Assembly: GCF_016904945.1 (NCBI RefSeq)
Contig: NZ_JADIKF010000040.1
Coordinates: forward strand, 496,001 to 560,000
DNA: 64,000 nt
Direction of reading: 5' to 3'
Source: Dyella mobilis
Lineage (GTDB): Bacteria; Pseudomonadota; Gammaproteobacteria; Xanthomonadales; Rhodanobacteraceae
The translations under genes and the position numbers were made by a program. This document shows positions 41,686-50,858 of this stretch, in pieces (the first letter of the stretch is position 1; each line of letters begins with the position of its first letter). The notes under the pieces were generated by a model. That model searched no databases. It was not told the origin of the DNA and was given only the letters and a program-made list of their open reading frames with translations.

Positions 41686-42246
41686 TTAGACAGCCGACTC
41701 GATATCCAGCGGACCTGGCGAGACGATGTTGAGGATCGGGTACGTGTAGATGGACTGGCGGCGGAAGACGATGGTCAGATCCCATCGGCGTATCCATTGC
41801 TGATTCACGAGCTCCGGCACCTGGACGAAGCGCTTCGCCTCCTGGAGGTTGAGCCCCGCGGCGACCAGCGTGTCGCGGTTCTGCGCCACGTAGAGCCCGC
41901 TGCGCAGCTGCTTGGCATTGGCCATGGCATCCGGCCCATAGAAGCTCGCCACAACCTCTATCGATTCGTGGTCGCTCTGCGTGCTGCTGCCATCGCCAGT
42001 GCCGTCGTGCACTTCGGCCGGATAGTCGTCTGGGTCGAACTTGGTGACGCCAATAGCGCACCAGTCCGTGGCCGGATCTGGCTGTTTCGGCACCACTGGC
42101 TGCCAGCGCGGGCGCACCATGGTGCCGGGCAACCCGGTGACACCGACGACGAGCTGCTGAAACAGCGCATCGAGCGCGGCATCGACCGATGGCGCAGGAC
42201 TCGCTGCCGGCGGGATGAATCCGCCGGTCGATGAATCGTTCGCCAT
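41686..42246 (-). CDS. Phage neck/tail terminator-like protein (LIC_12616 type)
   Basis: This 186-residue protein has GLPGTMVRPRWQPVVPKQPD, DWCAIGVTKFDPDDYPAEVH and WDLTIVFRRQSIYTYPILNI, as in neck terminator proteins found just before the DUF3383 sheath. Its job would be to join head and tail. Confidence 0.75.
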   Translation of the reverse strand: MANDSSTGGFIPPAASPAPSVDAALDALFQQLVVGVTGLPGTMVRPRWQPVVPKQPDPATDWCAIGVTKFDPDDYPAEVHDGTGDGSSTQSDHESIEVVASFYGPDAMANAKQLRSGLYVAQNRDTLVAAGLNLQEAKRFVQVPELVNQQWIRRWDLTIVFRRQSIYTYPILNIVSPGPLDIESAV

Positions 42247-42249
42247 GGC

Positions 42250-42624
42250 TCAGCTTCCCTGCAGCGAGACCGGCTCGCAGCGCGCGCACGTGAAGCCGGC
42301 GCCATAGGTGGAATAGTTGTTCACGTCCGTGACGGTGAACTGTCGCCCGTTCCATTGGACGATGTCGGCATCCTGGCCAGCCGCGCCGGCCGACAGCGCG
42401 AACTGGCTGTGCACGTAGATCGTTCCGGTCACATGGCTACCCTGAGCCAAACGCGTCAGCACGTCGCCGCGATCCGATGTGACCACGCCAAAGAAAGGCG
42501 TACTGGTCTGCGTATTCGTCGCGATGCCGCCCTCGCTCACGGTCTGCGCGTTGCGGAGGCAGACGAGCGTGCGATCAACGAACTCGCGCGACAGCAGCAC
42601 GCGGGAGACATTCAGTGAGGGCAT
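42250..42624 (-). CDS. Phage head-tail connector-region protein
   Basis: This 124-residue protein begins MPSLNVSRVLLSREFVDRTL and has SGVVTSDRGD-like (FFGVVTSDRGDVLTRL) and WNGRQFTVTDVNNYSTYGAG. Proteins of this kind lie between the gp10-like and terminator genes. No enzyme motif; the two cysteines near the C-terminus (CARC) could bind metal. Confidence 0.72.
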   Translation of the reverse strand: MPSLNVSRVLLSREFVDRTLVCLRNAQTVSEGGIATNTQTSTPFFGVVTSDRGDVLTRLAQGSHVTGTIYVHSQFALSAGAAGQDADIVQWNGRQFTVTDVNNYSTYGAGFTCARCEPVSLQGS

Positions 42625-42626
42625 CG

Positions 42627-43112
42627 TCAGGTCTTCTTCGGTCGGATGACGTGCGTGATCGAATTGCGATAGCGCGCCGTATCGAGCAGCGGCGTTTCAC
42701 CGGTGCGCCCCCGGCGCTCACGTGCGGCGAGCGTGGAGGCTTTCAGCGGTGGCGGGATGATGCTGGTGATCTTGGCCTTGACGGCCATCTCGCCGATGAG
42801 CCCAGCCGCATCCAACGCGGCCATTACGCCAGCCTTATTCTCATCGCATGCGGCCCGGGCACCCTTCTTGAGCTGCTCGCCGATCTGCTTCTCGGCACCC
42901 TCGACCCCGGGAACGAGATGCGGGCGTGGCGGGATGTTGGCCGCCGGTGCGCCGTTCTCCTGGATGTAGCCGATCTCCGCATTCGTAATCGGAGCGCCAT
43001 CTGAGCGAGCGTCATTGCTCAGCGGGACGCCAACCATGACGTCCTGCTTCACGAGCTGATGGATAGACCGAAGCGCCGCGGACACTTTGTCCTTGGTGAC
43101 CTTGACGCCCAT
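42627..43112 (-). CDS. HK97 gp10-like head-tail protein
   Basis: This 161-residue protein (MGVKVTKDKVSAALRSIHQL) has the gp10 pattern: VMVGVPLSNDARSDGAPITN, EIGYIQENGAPAANIPPRPH and TPLLDTARYRNSITHVI. Such proteins help complete the head-tail joint. ATG 43112 overlaps the DUF4054 stop. Confidence 0.82.
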   Translation of the reverse strand: MGVKVTKDKVSAALRSIHQLVKQDVMVGVPLSNDARSDGAPITNAEIGYIQENGAPAANIPPRPHLVPGVEGAEKQIGEQLKKGARAACDENKAGVMAALDAAGLIGEMAVKAKITSIIPPPLKASTLAARERRGRTGETPLLDTARYRNSITHVIRPKKT

Positions 43113-43113
43113 G

Positions 43114-43506
43114 TCAGCACATCGCGAGCTGGATACCGCCGGCGCCAATCATGCGCGACAACTGCAAGAACTGGATGCCGTAGCGAGTCAGGCTCATGTA
43201 ACCCGCGTCGGCGAGCTGTGCGGCCGCGGTGTCGAACGAGACGGAGACCTTGTCCACGCTCTTCGCAGACGTCGGACCGGTCATCTCGCCCGGGGTATTG
43301 CCGAGCGCGCTGTCCTCGGCCGCCTGCGCGGCCAGGACGAGGTTATGCGCAACGTAGAGCTCGATGCCGTAATTGAGCATCGAGCCCCAGCGTTGGGCAT
43401 TGAGCAGCTGTGTGGCGATGCCGATCTGGAACGCGATGACAGTCGTCGGGTACATCGTCGAGTTTGCGAACTCGGGGAAGTCCGTGACGAACTGGGTCGG
43501 ATCCAT
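43114..43506 (-). CDS. DUF4054 phage head-tail adaptor
   Basis: This 130-residue protein has MDPTQFVTDFPEFANSTMYP and YVAHNLVLAAQAAEDSALGN, then PGEMTGPTSAKSVDKVSVSF, the DUF4054 adaptor pattern. It follows the capsid-linked gene by 3 nt and precedes the gp10-like gene. Confidence 0.83.
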   Translation of the reverse strand: MDPTQFVTDFPEFANSTMYPTTVIAFQIGIATQLLNAQRWGSMLNYGIELYVAHNLVLAAQAAEDSALGNTPGEMTGPTSAKSVDKVSVSFDTAAAQLADAGYMSLTRYGIQFLQLSRMIGAGGIQLAMC

Positions 43507-43509
43507 GGC

Positions 43510-43713
43510 TTAGGCAGCGCCCTTGCCCGATGCCGCGGCTTTCACTGCGGCGGGGAGATCGCCGCAATGCGCCTTGGTGTACCAGTGATTGGCGACATCT
43601 TCGTCGACGTCCTGGACACCGGGCACGAACTGGAGCTTCTTCAGCTCTCCGTTCTGCACGATGGTCAGCGTGAAGGCCTTGACGATGTTGACGGTGACGG
43701 TCTTGTTGGCCAT
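43510..43713 (-). CDS. STY1053-type small phage protein
   Basis: This 67-residue protein (MANKTVTVNIVKAFTLTIVQ, then FVPGVQDVDEDVANHWYTKA) matches the STY1053-like family located after the capsid gene in many myoviruses. The VDEDVANHWYTKAHC segment is characteristic. Function unknown, possibly head-related. It starts just before the capsid stop, sharing ATG/TGA bases. Confidence 0.82.
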   Translation of the reverse strand: MANKTVTVNIVKAFTLTIVQNGELKKLQFVPGVQDVDEDVANHWYTKAHCGDLPAAVKAAASGKGAA

Positions 43714-43714
43714 G

Positions 43715-44719
43715 TCACACCCCGTCCGCATACGCGCCGGTTTCGGGATAGACCCATTCCACCGCGCCCAGGCGGCCGAAATAGGTCGTCAACTGCAGGA
43801 TGCCGCGGTACTCGAGCGGCGTGCGCTGCAGCGGAACCAGCGGGAAACGCACGAGACGCTTCTGCTTGGTATACGCGACCATGCGAGTCTTGCCGCTCGC
43901 GCCGGCGGTGGTCAGCCACTTACAGGGGTACACGTTCAGCGGCTTACCGTTGTTGGCGTTGCTGATGCAGTTCGCCTTGAGGTATTCCAGCGCGCTGATG
44001 TTACCGGCGCTGCTCACGATGGTCTGCACGAGCGTCGAGAACGCCTGCGGCGGCAGCAGCAGCTCGCTCGGGGTGTACGCGTAACCGGAGTTCGTCCATG
44101 CGGTCTCCAGCACAGCATTCACGTCCGCGAGCATCTGCGCGGGAGTGGTCGTGCCATTGGACCAGTTTCCGTTCACGGCATTGGACGTCGCCACATTGGC
44201 GTTATTGACCAGGCCGGTCACGCCGAGGCCCGTATCGCCGATGTATATCTGCTCGTCCGTGTCCATGTTCCATTTCAGCTGCAGGCCTTCGAACTTCTGC
44301 TGGTCGACCGGCCGGCCGAGGCGCTGCGCGCTCAGCAGTTCGGGGATCGTCCAGCCCAGTTCCATGCCCCACAGGTTCAGCGGGTGCGGCGTCTTGCCGA
44401 TATCCAGCGCCAGGCCCTGGATGGCAGTAGCGTCCTTACCGATCCAGGACTTGCCATTCGGCGATGCACCGCCAGCTGCAGCGAACGTGGAGTTCGTATA
44501 GGACGATACTTCGTCGGCGATCGATACGTCTTCGCGCAGATCGATGTCACGACCCCAGGTGACCGATGCCAGCGGCATGTGCAGTTCCTGATCGAGACGT
44601 TCCAGCTCGCCCACCAGGAAGACACCGGCGCTATCGATGGTGGCCGCGTCGAAGGTCATCAGACCGTTGTCACGGGTGTATGCGCTCCGGATGGAGCGCG
44701 GGAGGATCAATTTGCTCAT
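43715..44719 (-). CDS. Major capsid protein (DUF2184)
   Basis: This protein of about 334 residues has the DUF2184 capsid pattern: LILPRSIRSAYTRDNGLMTF, LDIGKTPHPLNLWGMELGWT, MDTDEQIYIGDTGLGVTGL and LVRFPLVPLQRTPLEYRGIL. DUF2184 proteins are HK97-fold capsids. ATG 44719 has GGAG 9 nt upstream; longer frames run through the terminator at 44745. It follows the cement protein gene and its terminator. Confidence 0.88.
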   Translation of the reverse strand: MSKLILPRSIRSAYTRDNGLMTFDAATIDSAGVFLVGELERLDQELHMPLASVTWGRDIDLREDVSIADEVSSYTNSTFAAAGGASPNGKSWIGKDATAIQGLALDIGKTPHPLNLWGMELGWTIPELLSAQRLGRPVDQQKFEGLQLKWNMDTDEQIYIGDTGLGVTGLVNNANVATSNAVNGNWSNGTTTPAQMLADVNAVLETAWTNSGYAYTPSELLLPPQAFSTLVQTIVSSAGNISALEYLKANCISNANNGKPLNVYPCKWLTTAGASGKTRMVAYTKQKRLVRFPLVPLQRTPLEYRGILQLTTYFGRLGAVEWVYPETGAYADGV

Positions 44720-44744
44720 TGTCGACATCTCCGAATCGCGCCCA

Positions 44745-44767
44745 CAAAAAAACCGCCTTTCGGCGGC
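44745..44767 (-). terminator. Terminator between cement and capsid genes
   Basis: On the minus strand GCCGCC-GAAA-GGCGG is followed by eight T residues. It lies inside the head operon and may reduce or time capsid expression rather than stop it, given a phage antiterminator. Confidence 0.82.
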
Positions 44768-44795
44768 TTCATGCGTGGCTGCTTTGTGGGTGGGA

Positions 44796-45287
44796 TCAGA
44801 TGTTGTAGCCGATTTCGACGTTGCCGCTGGCATCGCCTGCGTTCATGAACGTCGCGTTGATTTCGATGGTGTCGCCGGCGACCGCGGCCGCTTCGATGTC
44901 ACCGATGAAGGTCGGAGACGACGGGCTGGCGATGCGACTGTAAACCTGGCCATCGAGTGCCGGCGTGCCGGCCACGTTCAGCACGGTCATGTAACCGCGA
45001 CGCAGGATGTTGCAAGGTCCGCTGGTGGGCGGCACGGCGGTGCCGAGCGGATCGGACGCATTGGCGCCAGTCGTCGGGTAAGGACGCACCAGGAAGCCAT
45101 ACACGACCGATGCCGGGTCATTGGCAGCCAGCGGTACGAACTGCCCGCTCACGATCTTGCCGGGCAGGCCGTAAGCCGGGAACGGGTTGGACGGGTTGAA
45201 GAAGCCGGTCTCCGTGGTCGACATGGAGGGACGGCTCACATCGCCAGGAATGCCGGACGGCATGCGGTACAGAATTGCGTTGCTCAT
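44796..45287 (-). CDS. Capsid cement/decoration protein (gp24-like)
   Basis: This 163-residue protein begins MSNAILYRMPSGIPGDVSRP and has YGFLVRPYPTTGANASDPLG and GYMTVLNVAGTPALDGQVYS. This is the pattern of structural cement proteins placed before DUF2184 capsids. It would stabilise the shell. No signal or enzyme motif. Confidence 0.8.
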   Translation of the reverse strand: MSNAILYRMPSGIPGDVSRPSMSTTETGFFNPSNPFPAYGLPGKIVSGQFVPLAANDPASVVYGFLVRPYPTTGANASDPLGTAVPPTSGPCNILRRGYMTVLNVAGTPALDGQVYSRIASPSSPTFIGDIEAAAVAGDTIEINATFMNAGDASGNVEIGYNI

Positions 45288-45300
45288 GGGTCGTCATTCC

Positions 45301-46716
45301 TCAGTGTTTGTAGAACTCGCGGTTGGCTCTGTTGATGTCGGCAATCGAAACCGTCTTGCCGGCATCCCGTGTCGGGGCAATCTGGCGATGGCCGCCGTCG
45401 TTGTTGCGCACGCGCATGGCAGCTGCGGTGCCATGGAAGGCGGCGTTCACCAGCGCGTAGGGCAGCTTCTGGAAGTTGGCCTTCTGGCCGCCCAGGAGCG
45501 GATCGATGATGGCGCGGCCGGCATCGGTGGCGTAGGCCTTGGCCAATGCGCGGCGCTGGCACTGGCACAGCGTGGCGGCGCGCTGCGCATCCGTGGTCTT
45601 GGCGTCGAAGGTCGGGATCTTGAAGCCAGGTGCGATGATCTCGGCCAGCTGCGGAATCTTCTTCGCCGAGTCACCGGTGTAGAGCTTCACGCCAGCCGTA
45701 TCGAGCTTTTCGGTCTTCTCGGCCGTCAAGACGATATCGTTGGTCGGCTCGCCGTCCATGTCGTCATCGTCATCCTCGTCATCGTCCTCGGATTCCATCT
45801 TGTCGAGGCGTTCGTCGATGGCTTTCAGGCGGTCGAGCACCTGGCTGAGCGCATCCGTGGTCTTCTTGTCCTTCTCCTCGCGCTCGCGCTTTTCCTTATC
45901 CTCTTCGGACTCCTCTTCCTCGTCCTTGACCTCCGAGGCGAGCTTTTCGAGTTCGGCCGCGTCATTGGCCTTGAAGGCGGCCATGAAGCGATCTTTCCAG
46001 GTCTTCTTTTTCAGGCTTGGCATGATTTCGTCTCCGATTGCGCACCGCGGGCCACAGCGGCCACGCTCGACGAGCGCTACGTGGTTTCCAACGATGTTGT
46101 GCTGTACCGCGCGCCCCGGTTGTTGCTGTTCGTAATCGGCCTCATAGCCGTTGCTGACTTCCTCGATGCCATCGGTTTGGATGGCCTTGATGGCCGTCTT
46201 GTCCTTGATCAGGAGGTCAGCAAGCATCACGTCGTCGTTGACGCCATCGCCCCGGCGGACGTTGAGCATCGTGCCGATCTCGTGCTGCTTGACGTTTTCC
46301 GGCGTGACGAATTCATCGGGGTGACCGAGCGTCACTGACTTGCCTTCGAAGCTGGCAATCGTCTCAGGGCGAAACAGATCGTCCGGGCCACGCGTTACGC
46401 GAATGATCCCGTCCTGGTCACCCTTGACCATTTCACCCTGGTCGTCAGCAATCTCGCCCTCGCCATAGAGCATTTCGCCCGTGCGCGCGACCGGCACATC
46501 GAGGCAGAGCAGATAGCCCTCCGGCGTCAGCGAGCGCTTCGGACCAAGCTTCGACACGGTGTAATACCGGGACTGGCCAGTGCTGTCGTAATCACTGGTC
46601 TGGCGCGCATTCTTTTCCGCAATGGCCTTGGCCTGGTCCGGCTTGTGGCCGGCTTCGATCAGCTCCTTGATGTTGGCCTCAATGACCTCTTTGGAGCTGC
46701 CGCGTTTCAATGGCAT
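45301..46716 (-). CDS. DUF2213 phage protein: prohead protease with scaffold-like tail
   Basis: This 471-residue protein starts MPLKRGSSKEVIEANIKELI (ATG 46716 behind GGAG). The N-terminal half has RYYTVSKLGPKRSLTPEGYL and VARTGEMLYG, the DUF2213 fold with FEGKSVTLGHPDEFVTPENV and GNHVALVERGRCG, like a phage prohead peptidase. The C-terminal half has a coiled coil and a highly acidic segment (ESEDDDEDDDDDMDGE), fitting a scaffold. It probably shapes and matures the capsid. Confidence 0.85.
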   Translation of the reverse strand: MPLKRGSSKEVIEANIKELIEAGHKPDQAKAIAEKNARQTSDYDSTGQSRYYTVSKLGPKRSLTPEGYLLCLDVPVARTGEMLYGEGEIADDQGEMVKGDQDGIIRVTRGPDDLFRPETIASFEGKSVTLGHPDEFVTPENVKQHEIGTMLNVRRGDGVNDDVMLADLLIKDKTAIKAIQTDGIEEVSNGYEADYEQQQPGRAVQHNIVGNHVALVERGRCGPRCAIGDEIMPSLKKKTWKDRFMAAFKANDAAELEKLASEVKDEEEESEEDKEKREREEKDKKTTDALSQVLDRLKAIDERLDKMESEDDDEDDDDDMDGEPTNDIVLTAEKTEKLDTAGVKLYTGDSAKKIPQLAEIIAPGFKIPTFDAKTTDAQRAATLCQCQRRALAKAYATDAGRAIIDPLLGGQKANFQKLPYALVNAAFHGTAAAMRVRNNDGGHRQIAPTRDAGKTVSIADINRANREFYKH

Positions 46717-46720
46717 GTCG

Positions 46721-47500
46721 TTACTCCGGCAATACCGGTTCGGGATAGCACCGGCAGTTGTAAATCTGCCCGGCATGCGTGGTCGTTCCATCGGAAAGTG
46801 TCGGCGGGGAATCCCACCGCACGAACTTCCCATTCATCTGCTTATGGCTGTGGCGCACGTCGCTGTCACCAGCAATGCGCCAGATGTAACCCTCGCTGCC
46901 GATGTGCTGCGCACGTGCCTGCGTCAGCACGGATGCGGCACGGGCCGTCTCGGTGCGCGCGATCAGGTTGGCGCGACTGACCGAGACCTCACCCGATCGC
47001 TTGATCTCCGCGACGATCTCACTGCCGCGCGAACTGTTCTCCAGACCGGCTAGCGTCAGCTCATGCACGCGCTTGGCGGCATCGAGCGGGATGGACTTGA
47101 TCAGCGTGACCTGCTCGGCCAGGAGTGCCTTCATGGCCTCACCGGTTGGCGCTGTCCATATTTCATGCCGCAGTGCCTCGGAGATGTCGGCCGATGCCTG
47201 CAACCACGCCTTGCGGTCGCGTGCTTCGACCTCGGCAACCATCGCCGATGCCGTCCGCAGTGCCCATCCGTCGAGCGCCTGCGAATACTTCTCCAACATG
47301 TCGGTGATCGGAGCCACCGATGCCGGGTCACCCGCTGGGAACGCACCAATCAGTCGCCCAACTTCCTGCGCAAGCTTACGCAGCGAGCGGCTGTAGTTTT
47401 GCTCCGCCTTGCGACTGTTCGCCGGGTTGGCGCTGTTCTTGGCCTTCCGGTCCAGCGTTGGCTGCTGCCGGATCGACCTGAGTGATTTTAGGCGGCGCAT
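46721..47500 (-). CDS. Phage Mu F-like minor head protein
   Basis: This 259-residue protein has the MuF domain in its C-terminal half: ARTETARAASVLTQARAQHI, IWRIAGDSDVRHSHKQMNGK and AGQIYNCRCYPEPVLP. Minor head proteins of this family accompany the portal and may enter the cell with DNA. The frame overlaps the portal gene by 125 nt; the first 30 residues are not family-like, so a shorter start (between 47500 and about 47400) is possible. Confidence 0.85.
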   Translation of the reverse strand: MRRLKSLRSIRQQPTLDRKAKNSANPANSRKAEQNYSRSLRKLAQEVGRLIGAFPAGDPASVAPITDMLEKYSQALDGWALRTASAMVAEVEARDRKAWLQASADISEALRHEIWTAPTGEAMKALLAEQVTLIKSIPLDAAKRVHELTLAGLENSSRGSEIVAEIKRSGEVSVSRANLIARTETARAASVLTQARAQHIGSEGYIWRIAGDSDVRHSHKQMNGKFVRWDSPPTLSDGTTTHAGQIYNCRCYPEPVLPE

Positions 47501-48875
47501 TCTCCGCGTCCTTGATCAGATCGTCGGTGACATTGCTGAACAGCCCCGTCACCTCGCTGGACTGCTTCAATTCCTTCAAGGCCGTGGCCTGGTCGATCAG
47601 ACCGGCGTCATAGGCATCGAGCACGGCCGCGGTCGTCTTCTGCCCGATGTCGGCCTTCTCGCTGTCGTTCATCTTCTGCAGGCTGTTGAAGACGAAGCTC
47701 CAGCCCTCCGGCATCGGTTTGCCGAGCACCGACCGCGCCATGACCTCAATCAGAAGCGTGAGGCCGCGACGCATCCTGCGTTCCTGCTTGGCGTTGATGC
47801 CCTCGTGATACTGCTTCATCTGGCCGTCGCCGTCGGAGTTCAGACCTCCCGGGGACTGGCCAAACAGGCGCGTCAGCGGCGTTTCGGCGGCACCAGAGAG
47901 CTGCTCACCGATCTGCAGCAGTACATCGCGTAGACCGGAGAACGCGTACTGATGCGTGTTAAACGTGTCCTTCGAGTCCATGAGGGTGATCCCCTCATTC
48001 GACTGGAAGCGGCGGATCATCTCGATCTGCTTGATCAGACCCTCGAGCGCCGGGCCACCCATCGCAATGATGTCGCGCAGGTTCTCGACGCCATACGTGC
48101 GCAGGTGCGCTTTGTAGACCAGCTGCGCGGTGCCCTGGGTCGTCGAGTCGAACGCGACCAGGCGGTCGAACAGGCGCTCGATGACTGACTGACCCCACAG
48201 GTTCTCGGCGATGCGCTGCCAGTACGGCAACGTCACACCATCCATGCGCAGCACCCGTGAGTAGTGGATGCGCTGCCGCTTCAGTGCCATCGAATCGGCG
48301 ACGACATCATAGAACTTCGGCATGCCCATGTCGGGGCCAAAGTCGCTCACCAGGTCGTTCAGCGTTGGCTGCACCAGCCAGCGATCGAGGATCAGCAGAC
48401 CCTTGAACTGCCCCTCACCGATGGAATCGATGTTCAGTGGCGTGTTCATCTGCTGGCCATCGATCAGCATGACCGCCAGGGAGCCGCCATACAGGCGCGC
48501 CCATTTGCCGTTGTCGGACAGGCCGTCCCAAATGCCGAGCGAGGCGAACGACTGGTCGAGCTTCTTTCCATCCTCCGGCGATAGGTCGGAATTGATGGTG
48601 ATGCCAGCCCGGGTCATGTCCTCGGCGATGCAATCCACGACCGCGCCGACAATCCAGCTCGAGCGATACATCGCCTCCATCTGCACGCGGTTGCGCGAGA
48701 TAAAGTCGAACGTGTACGTCGACGCGGCGCTCTGGTTGTTCGTGCCGATGCCGACCCGTGCTTCGAAGTTCGCGAAGCTGTCGAGGGTGGGCGTCATCCA
48801 GCGCTTGCCGCTATCACGGGTGACCGCGTGCGATGGCTGCGGCGCTGCCTGCTTTTGCCGGTTGCGTTTGCTCAT
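47376..48875 (-). CDS. DUF1073 portal protein
   Basis: This 499-residue protein has the DUF1073 pattern: RVQMEAMYRSSWIVGAVVDC, EDMTRAGITINSDL, LYGGSLAVMLIDGQ, HYSRVLRMDGV, and TPLTRLFGQSPGGLNSDGDG with QYHEGINAKQERRMR. Portals form the ring through which DNA is packed. Start ATG 48875 overlaps the terminase stop (ATGA). The C-terminal 40 residues are Gln/Gly-rich. Confidence 0.93.
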   Translation of the reverse strand: MSKRNRQKQAAPQPSHAVTRDSGKRWMTPTLDSFANFEARVGIGTNNQSAASTYTFDFISRNRVQMEAMYRSSWIVGAVVDCIAEDMTRAGITINSDLSPEDGKKLDQSFASLGIWDGLSDNGKWARLYGGSLAVMLIDGQQMNTPLNIDSIGEGQFKGLLILDRWLVQPTLNDLVSDFGPDMGMPKFYDVVADSMALKRQRIHYSRVLRMDGVTLPYWQRIAENLWGQSVIERLFDRLVAFDSTTQGTAQLVYKAHLRTYGVENLRDIIAMGGPALEGLIKQIEMIRRFQSNEGITLMDSKDTFNTHQYAFSGLRDVLLQIGEQLSGAAETPLTRLFGQSPGGLNSDGDGQMKQYHEGINAKQERRMRRGLTLLIEVMARSVLGKPMPEGWSFVFNSLQKMNDSEKADIGQKTTAAVLDAYDAGLIDQATALKELKQSSEVTGLFSNVTDDLIKDAENAPPKITQVDPAAANAGPEGQEQRQPGEQSQGGAKLQPLAA

Positions 48876-50086
48876 CGCGCGAGTTTCGCCCATACGCCGA
48901 GACCACCGCGGCGCTGGATATAGCCATCAAGACCATATCGCACTGCGTCAATCCCATGATTGAATTTGTCGACGATGATCGGCAGGACATCACCGGTCTT
49001 TTTGTCGACCTTGTAGGAGTACAGCCTGAATTCCTTGGCGATGTTCCCGCAGCGCTCGTGCACGACAATGCGCTTGAAGGCTTTCATGTGCGCGATGCCA
49101 TCCTCGACCGAACCCTGCCACTTTTCAGCGGCATCGATCTGGAAGCCCTGCCGGCGCATATAGCTGATGGTCTCGGGTCGCGCGCAATCAGCCTTGATTG
49201 GCCAGTTACGCGCGCCAGGAATGCTGTCGAACAACTCGGGTGTCTCGTCAATCTCCACGCCATGCCCGAAGGCCTCGTGACTGATGTAGAGGCACTCATC
49301 AATGATCCAGAAGCGGATCAGCGCAGTCGGGTCATTCGCAAAGCCCCAGTCGGCGCCAAAGAATATGCGTGTCTTCTCGGGCGGCTCGCCGAATGCCTCG
49401 ACCGATACGCGGTTGCGGAAGATGACCGCCTCCGAGATGGTCTGATATCCACCCTCCCAGACGTGGTCATAGCCATCTGGATCGCGACCCAGGTCGACCA
49501 ATCGCTCCTGCTCGAGCTCATCGGGGAACCATGGGTTATCGGCCCAATTCGCCTCAACCACGATTGCGCCCGGCACGCGCTTGTCGCCGCGTAGCAGGGT
49601 GTCAACCGGATCTGTCTCGCTATCCGGGTTCCACGTGAACCAAAGCTCCGACCCTGGTTTGCGAATCGTTGGGCGCAGTAGCCGCAAACTCAGCTGCGAC
49701 AGCGACTGCGCCTCCTCACACCAGGCGATGTCGTAGCCCTCCAGCGACTTGATCGACTCCGCCGTATGGCTCTGCATGCCCTGGAAGATGATCAGGCCAC
49801 CATCGGGGCCACGGATCTCTGTATCGAGGACATCGAAATATCCGCCCACGCCGAGCTGCTCGATCTTGTCCTCAATGAGCCGCTTGACGGACTGCTTGAG
49901 TGATACCTGGACTTCGCGGATACAGACTGCGCGTGTCGTCTGCATCATGCAGTGCTCGACAAGCATCTCGGCGAAGAAGTGCGACTTACCAGAGCCGCGC
50001 CCACCATGCGCCCCCTTGTAACGGGATGGCTCAAGAAGTGGGGCGAATACCCTTGGCGTTTCGATTTGCAGGATCGACGATGACAC
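48872..50086 (-). CDS. terL: Terminase large subunit
   Basis: This protein of about 404 residues has Walker A (GAHGGRGSGKSHFFAE), Walker B (LEGYDIAWCEEAQSLS), the coupling motif WFTWNPDSETDPVD and nuclease motifs FFGADWGFANDPTA and DCARPETISYMRRQG with FNHGIDAVRYGLD. It is the PBSX-type packaging ATPase/nuclease. GTG 50086 has AAGGGA 6 nt upstream; another GTG at 50116 is possible. It overlaps the small subunit gene. Confidence 0.93.
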   Translation of the reverse strand: MSSSILQIETPRVFAPLLEPSRYKGAHGGRGSGKSHFFAEMLVEHCMMQTTRAVCIREVQVSLKQSVKRLIEDKIEQLGVGGYFDVLDTEIRGPDGGLIIFQGMQSHTAESIKSLEGYDIAWCEEAQSLSQLSLRLLRPTIRKPGSELWFTWNPDSETDPVDTLLRGDKRVPGAIVVEANWADNPWFPDELEQERLVDLGRDPDGYDHVWEGGYQTISEAVIFRNRVSVEAFGEPPEKTRIFFGADWGFANDPTALIRFWIIDECLYISHEAFGHGVEIDETPELFDSIPGARNWPIKADCARPETISYMRRQGFQIDAAEKWQGSVEDGIAHMKAFKRIVVHERCGNIAKEFRLYSYKVDKKTGDVLPIIVDKFNHGIDAVRYGLDGYIQRRGGLGVWAKLAR

Positions 50087-50333
50087 GCTTGATCCCTTTG
50101 ATGCCGAGTTCGCCACCGACCTTCAGGGACTGGATCGCCTTGCCATAGCCGCGATCGAGCAGCTTCTCGGAAGCAGCGACTCGAGCTGCAGCAGGCTGGG
50201 CCTTGTCATTCATGATCTCGCGCAGGGTATTGATGGCCTCGTCGCCATAGTCCTGCGCAAGCTTCCGGATGTCCTGGGTCGCCTTGTTGGGCGTGCCACT
50301 TGAGCGGCCACCTGTCTTCTTTCCCTTGGCCAT
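50031..50333 (-). CDS. Putative terminase small subunit
   Basis: This 100-residue protein (MAKGKKTGGRSSGTPNKATQ, then AAARVAASEKLLDRGYGKAI) has the basic N-terminal GGRxxGTPNK block and helical body of proteins placed just before PBSX-type large terminases. It likely binds the packaging site. It overlaps the large subunit by 56 nt. Confidence 0.78.
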   Translation of the reverse strand: MAKGKKTGGRSSGTPNKATQDIRKLAQDYGDEAINTLREIMNDKAQPAAARVAASEKLLDRGYGKAIQSLKVGGELGIKGIKRVIVDPANRNAKGIRPTS

Positions 50334-50353
50334 CTACTTTCATCTACTTTAGA

Positions 50354-50734
50354 TCAGGCCTGATACGAAACGGGCGCCGGATCCGCTGCGTTGGGCTGTT
50401 CAGTGGTGTCCGCTGCCTTGTCTTCAACCGGCTCGGGCGGCAACTCACGCTCAAACAGATCGAATGAGGCGCCGACGATGATCGGCTGGTACATGTTGCC
50501 GACCAAGCGCTTGACCAGTGCGAGCTCATCGACCGACAGATCCTGTACGCCACCAGCCGAGAGGCGTTCGGCCAGCTTGTAGCGCTTGAACTTCTCCTCC
50601 GCCTGGAGATTCGGTTCGTTGTCAGGCATGACCAGCAGAGCATTGACCGAAACGCCGCCCAGAGTGAGGACAGCCTTGTTCTCTTCGATCGGCTTGCCGG
50701 CGAAGGTGAGGGGTGCGTTGAAATCGCGCTTCAT
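50354..50734 (-). CDS. Phage protein of unknown function before the terminases
   Basis: This 126-residue protein (MKRDFNAPLTFAGKPIEENK) has helical blocks RYKLAERLSAGGVQDLSVDE and ALVKRLVGNMYQPIIVGASF and a Pro/Asp-rich tail. Similar proteins occur between lysis and packaging genes. No function is known. ATG 50734 fits the start of the pattern; the longer frame is unlikely. Confidence 0.7.
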   Translation of the reverse strand: MKRDFNAPLTFAGKPIEENKAVLTLGGVSVNALLVMPDNEPNLQAEEKFKRYKLAERLSAGGVQDLSVDELALVKRLVGNMYQPIIVGASFDLFERELPPEPVEDKAADTTEQPNAADPAPVSYQA

Positions 50735-50750
50735 AGGGATCTCGTGAGGG

Positions 50751-50855
50751 TTAGCCTTTGAACCGGCGCCATTCAAGCCAGCCGATCAAGGCGAAGGTAG
50801 GAATCACCACCAGCGCCCAGGCTCCTGCGTAGAGGAAGCTGAGCGCGGTGTACAT
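50751..50855 (-). CDS. Tiny membrane protein (34 residues) in the lysis region
   Basis: The short frame encodes MYTALSFLYAGAWALVVIPT and continues FALIGWLEWRRFKG: a single hydrophobic helix followed by a basic tail. It starts 3 nt after the lipase stop and ends 16 nt before the next gene, which suits coupled translation. The shape fits small holin-like or regulatory membrane peptides of phage lysis modules. No homology can be claimed from sequence alone. Confidence 0.6.
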   Translation of the reverse strand: MYTALSFLYAGAWALVVIPTFALIGWLEWRRFKG

Positions 50856-50858
50856 GGG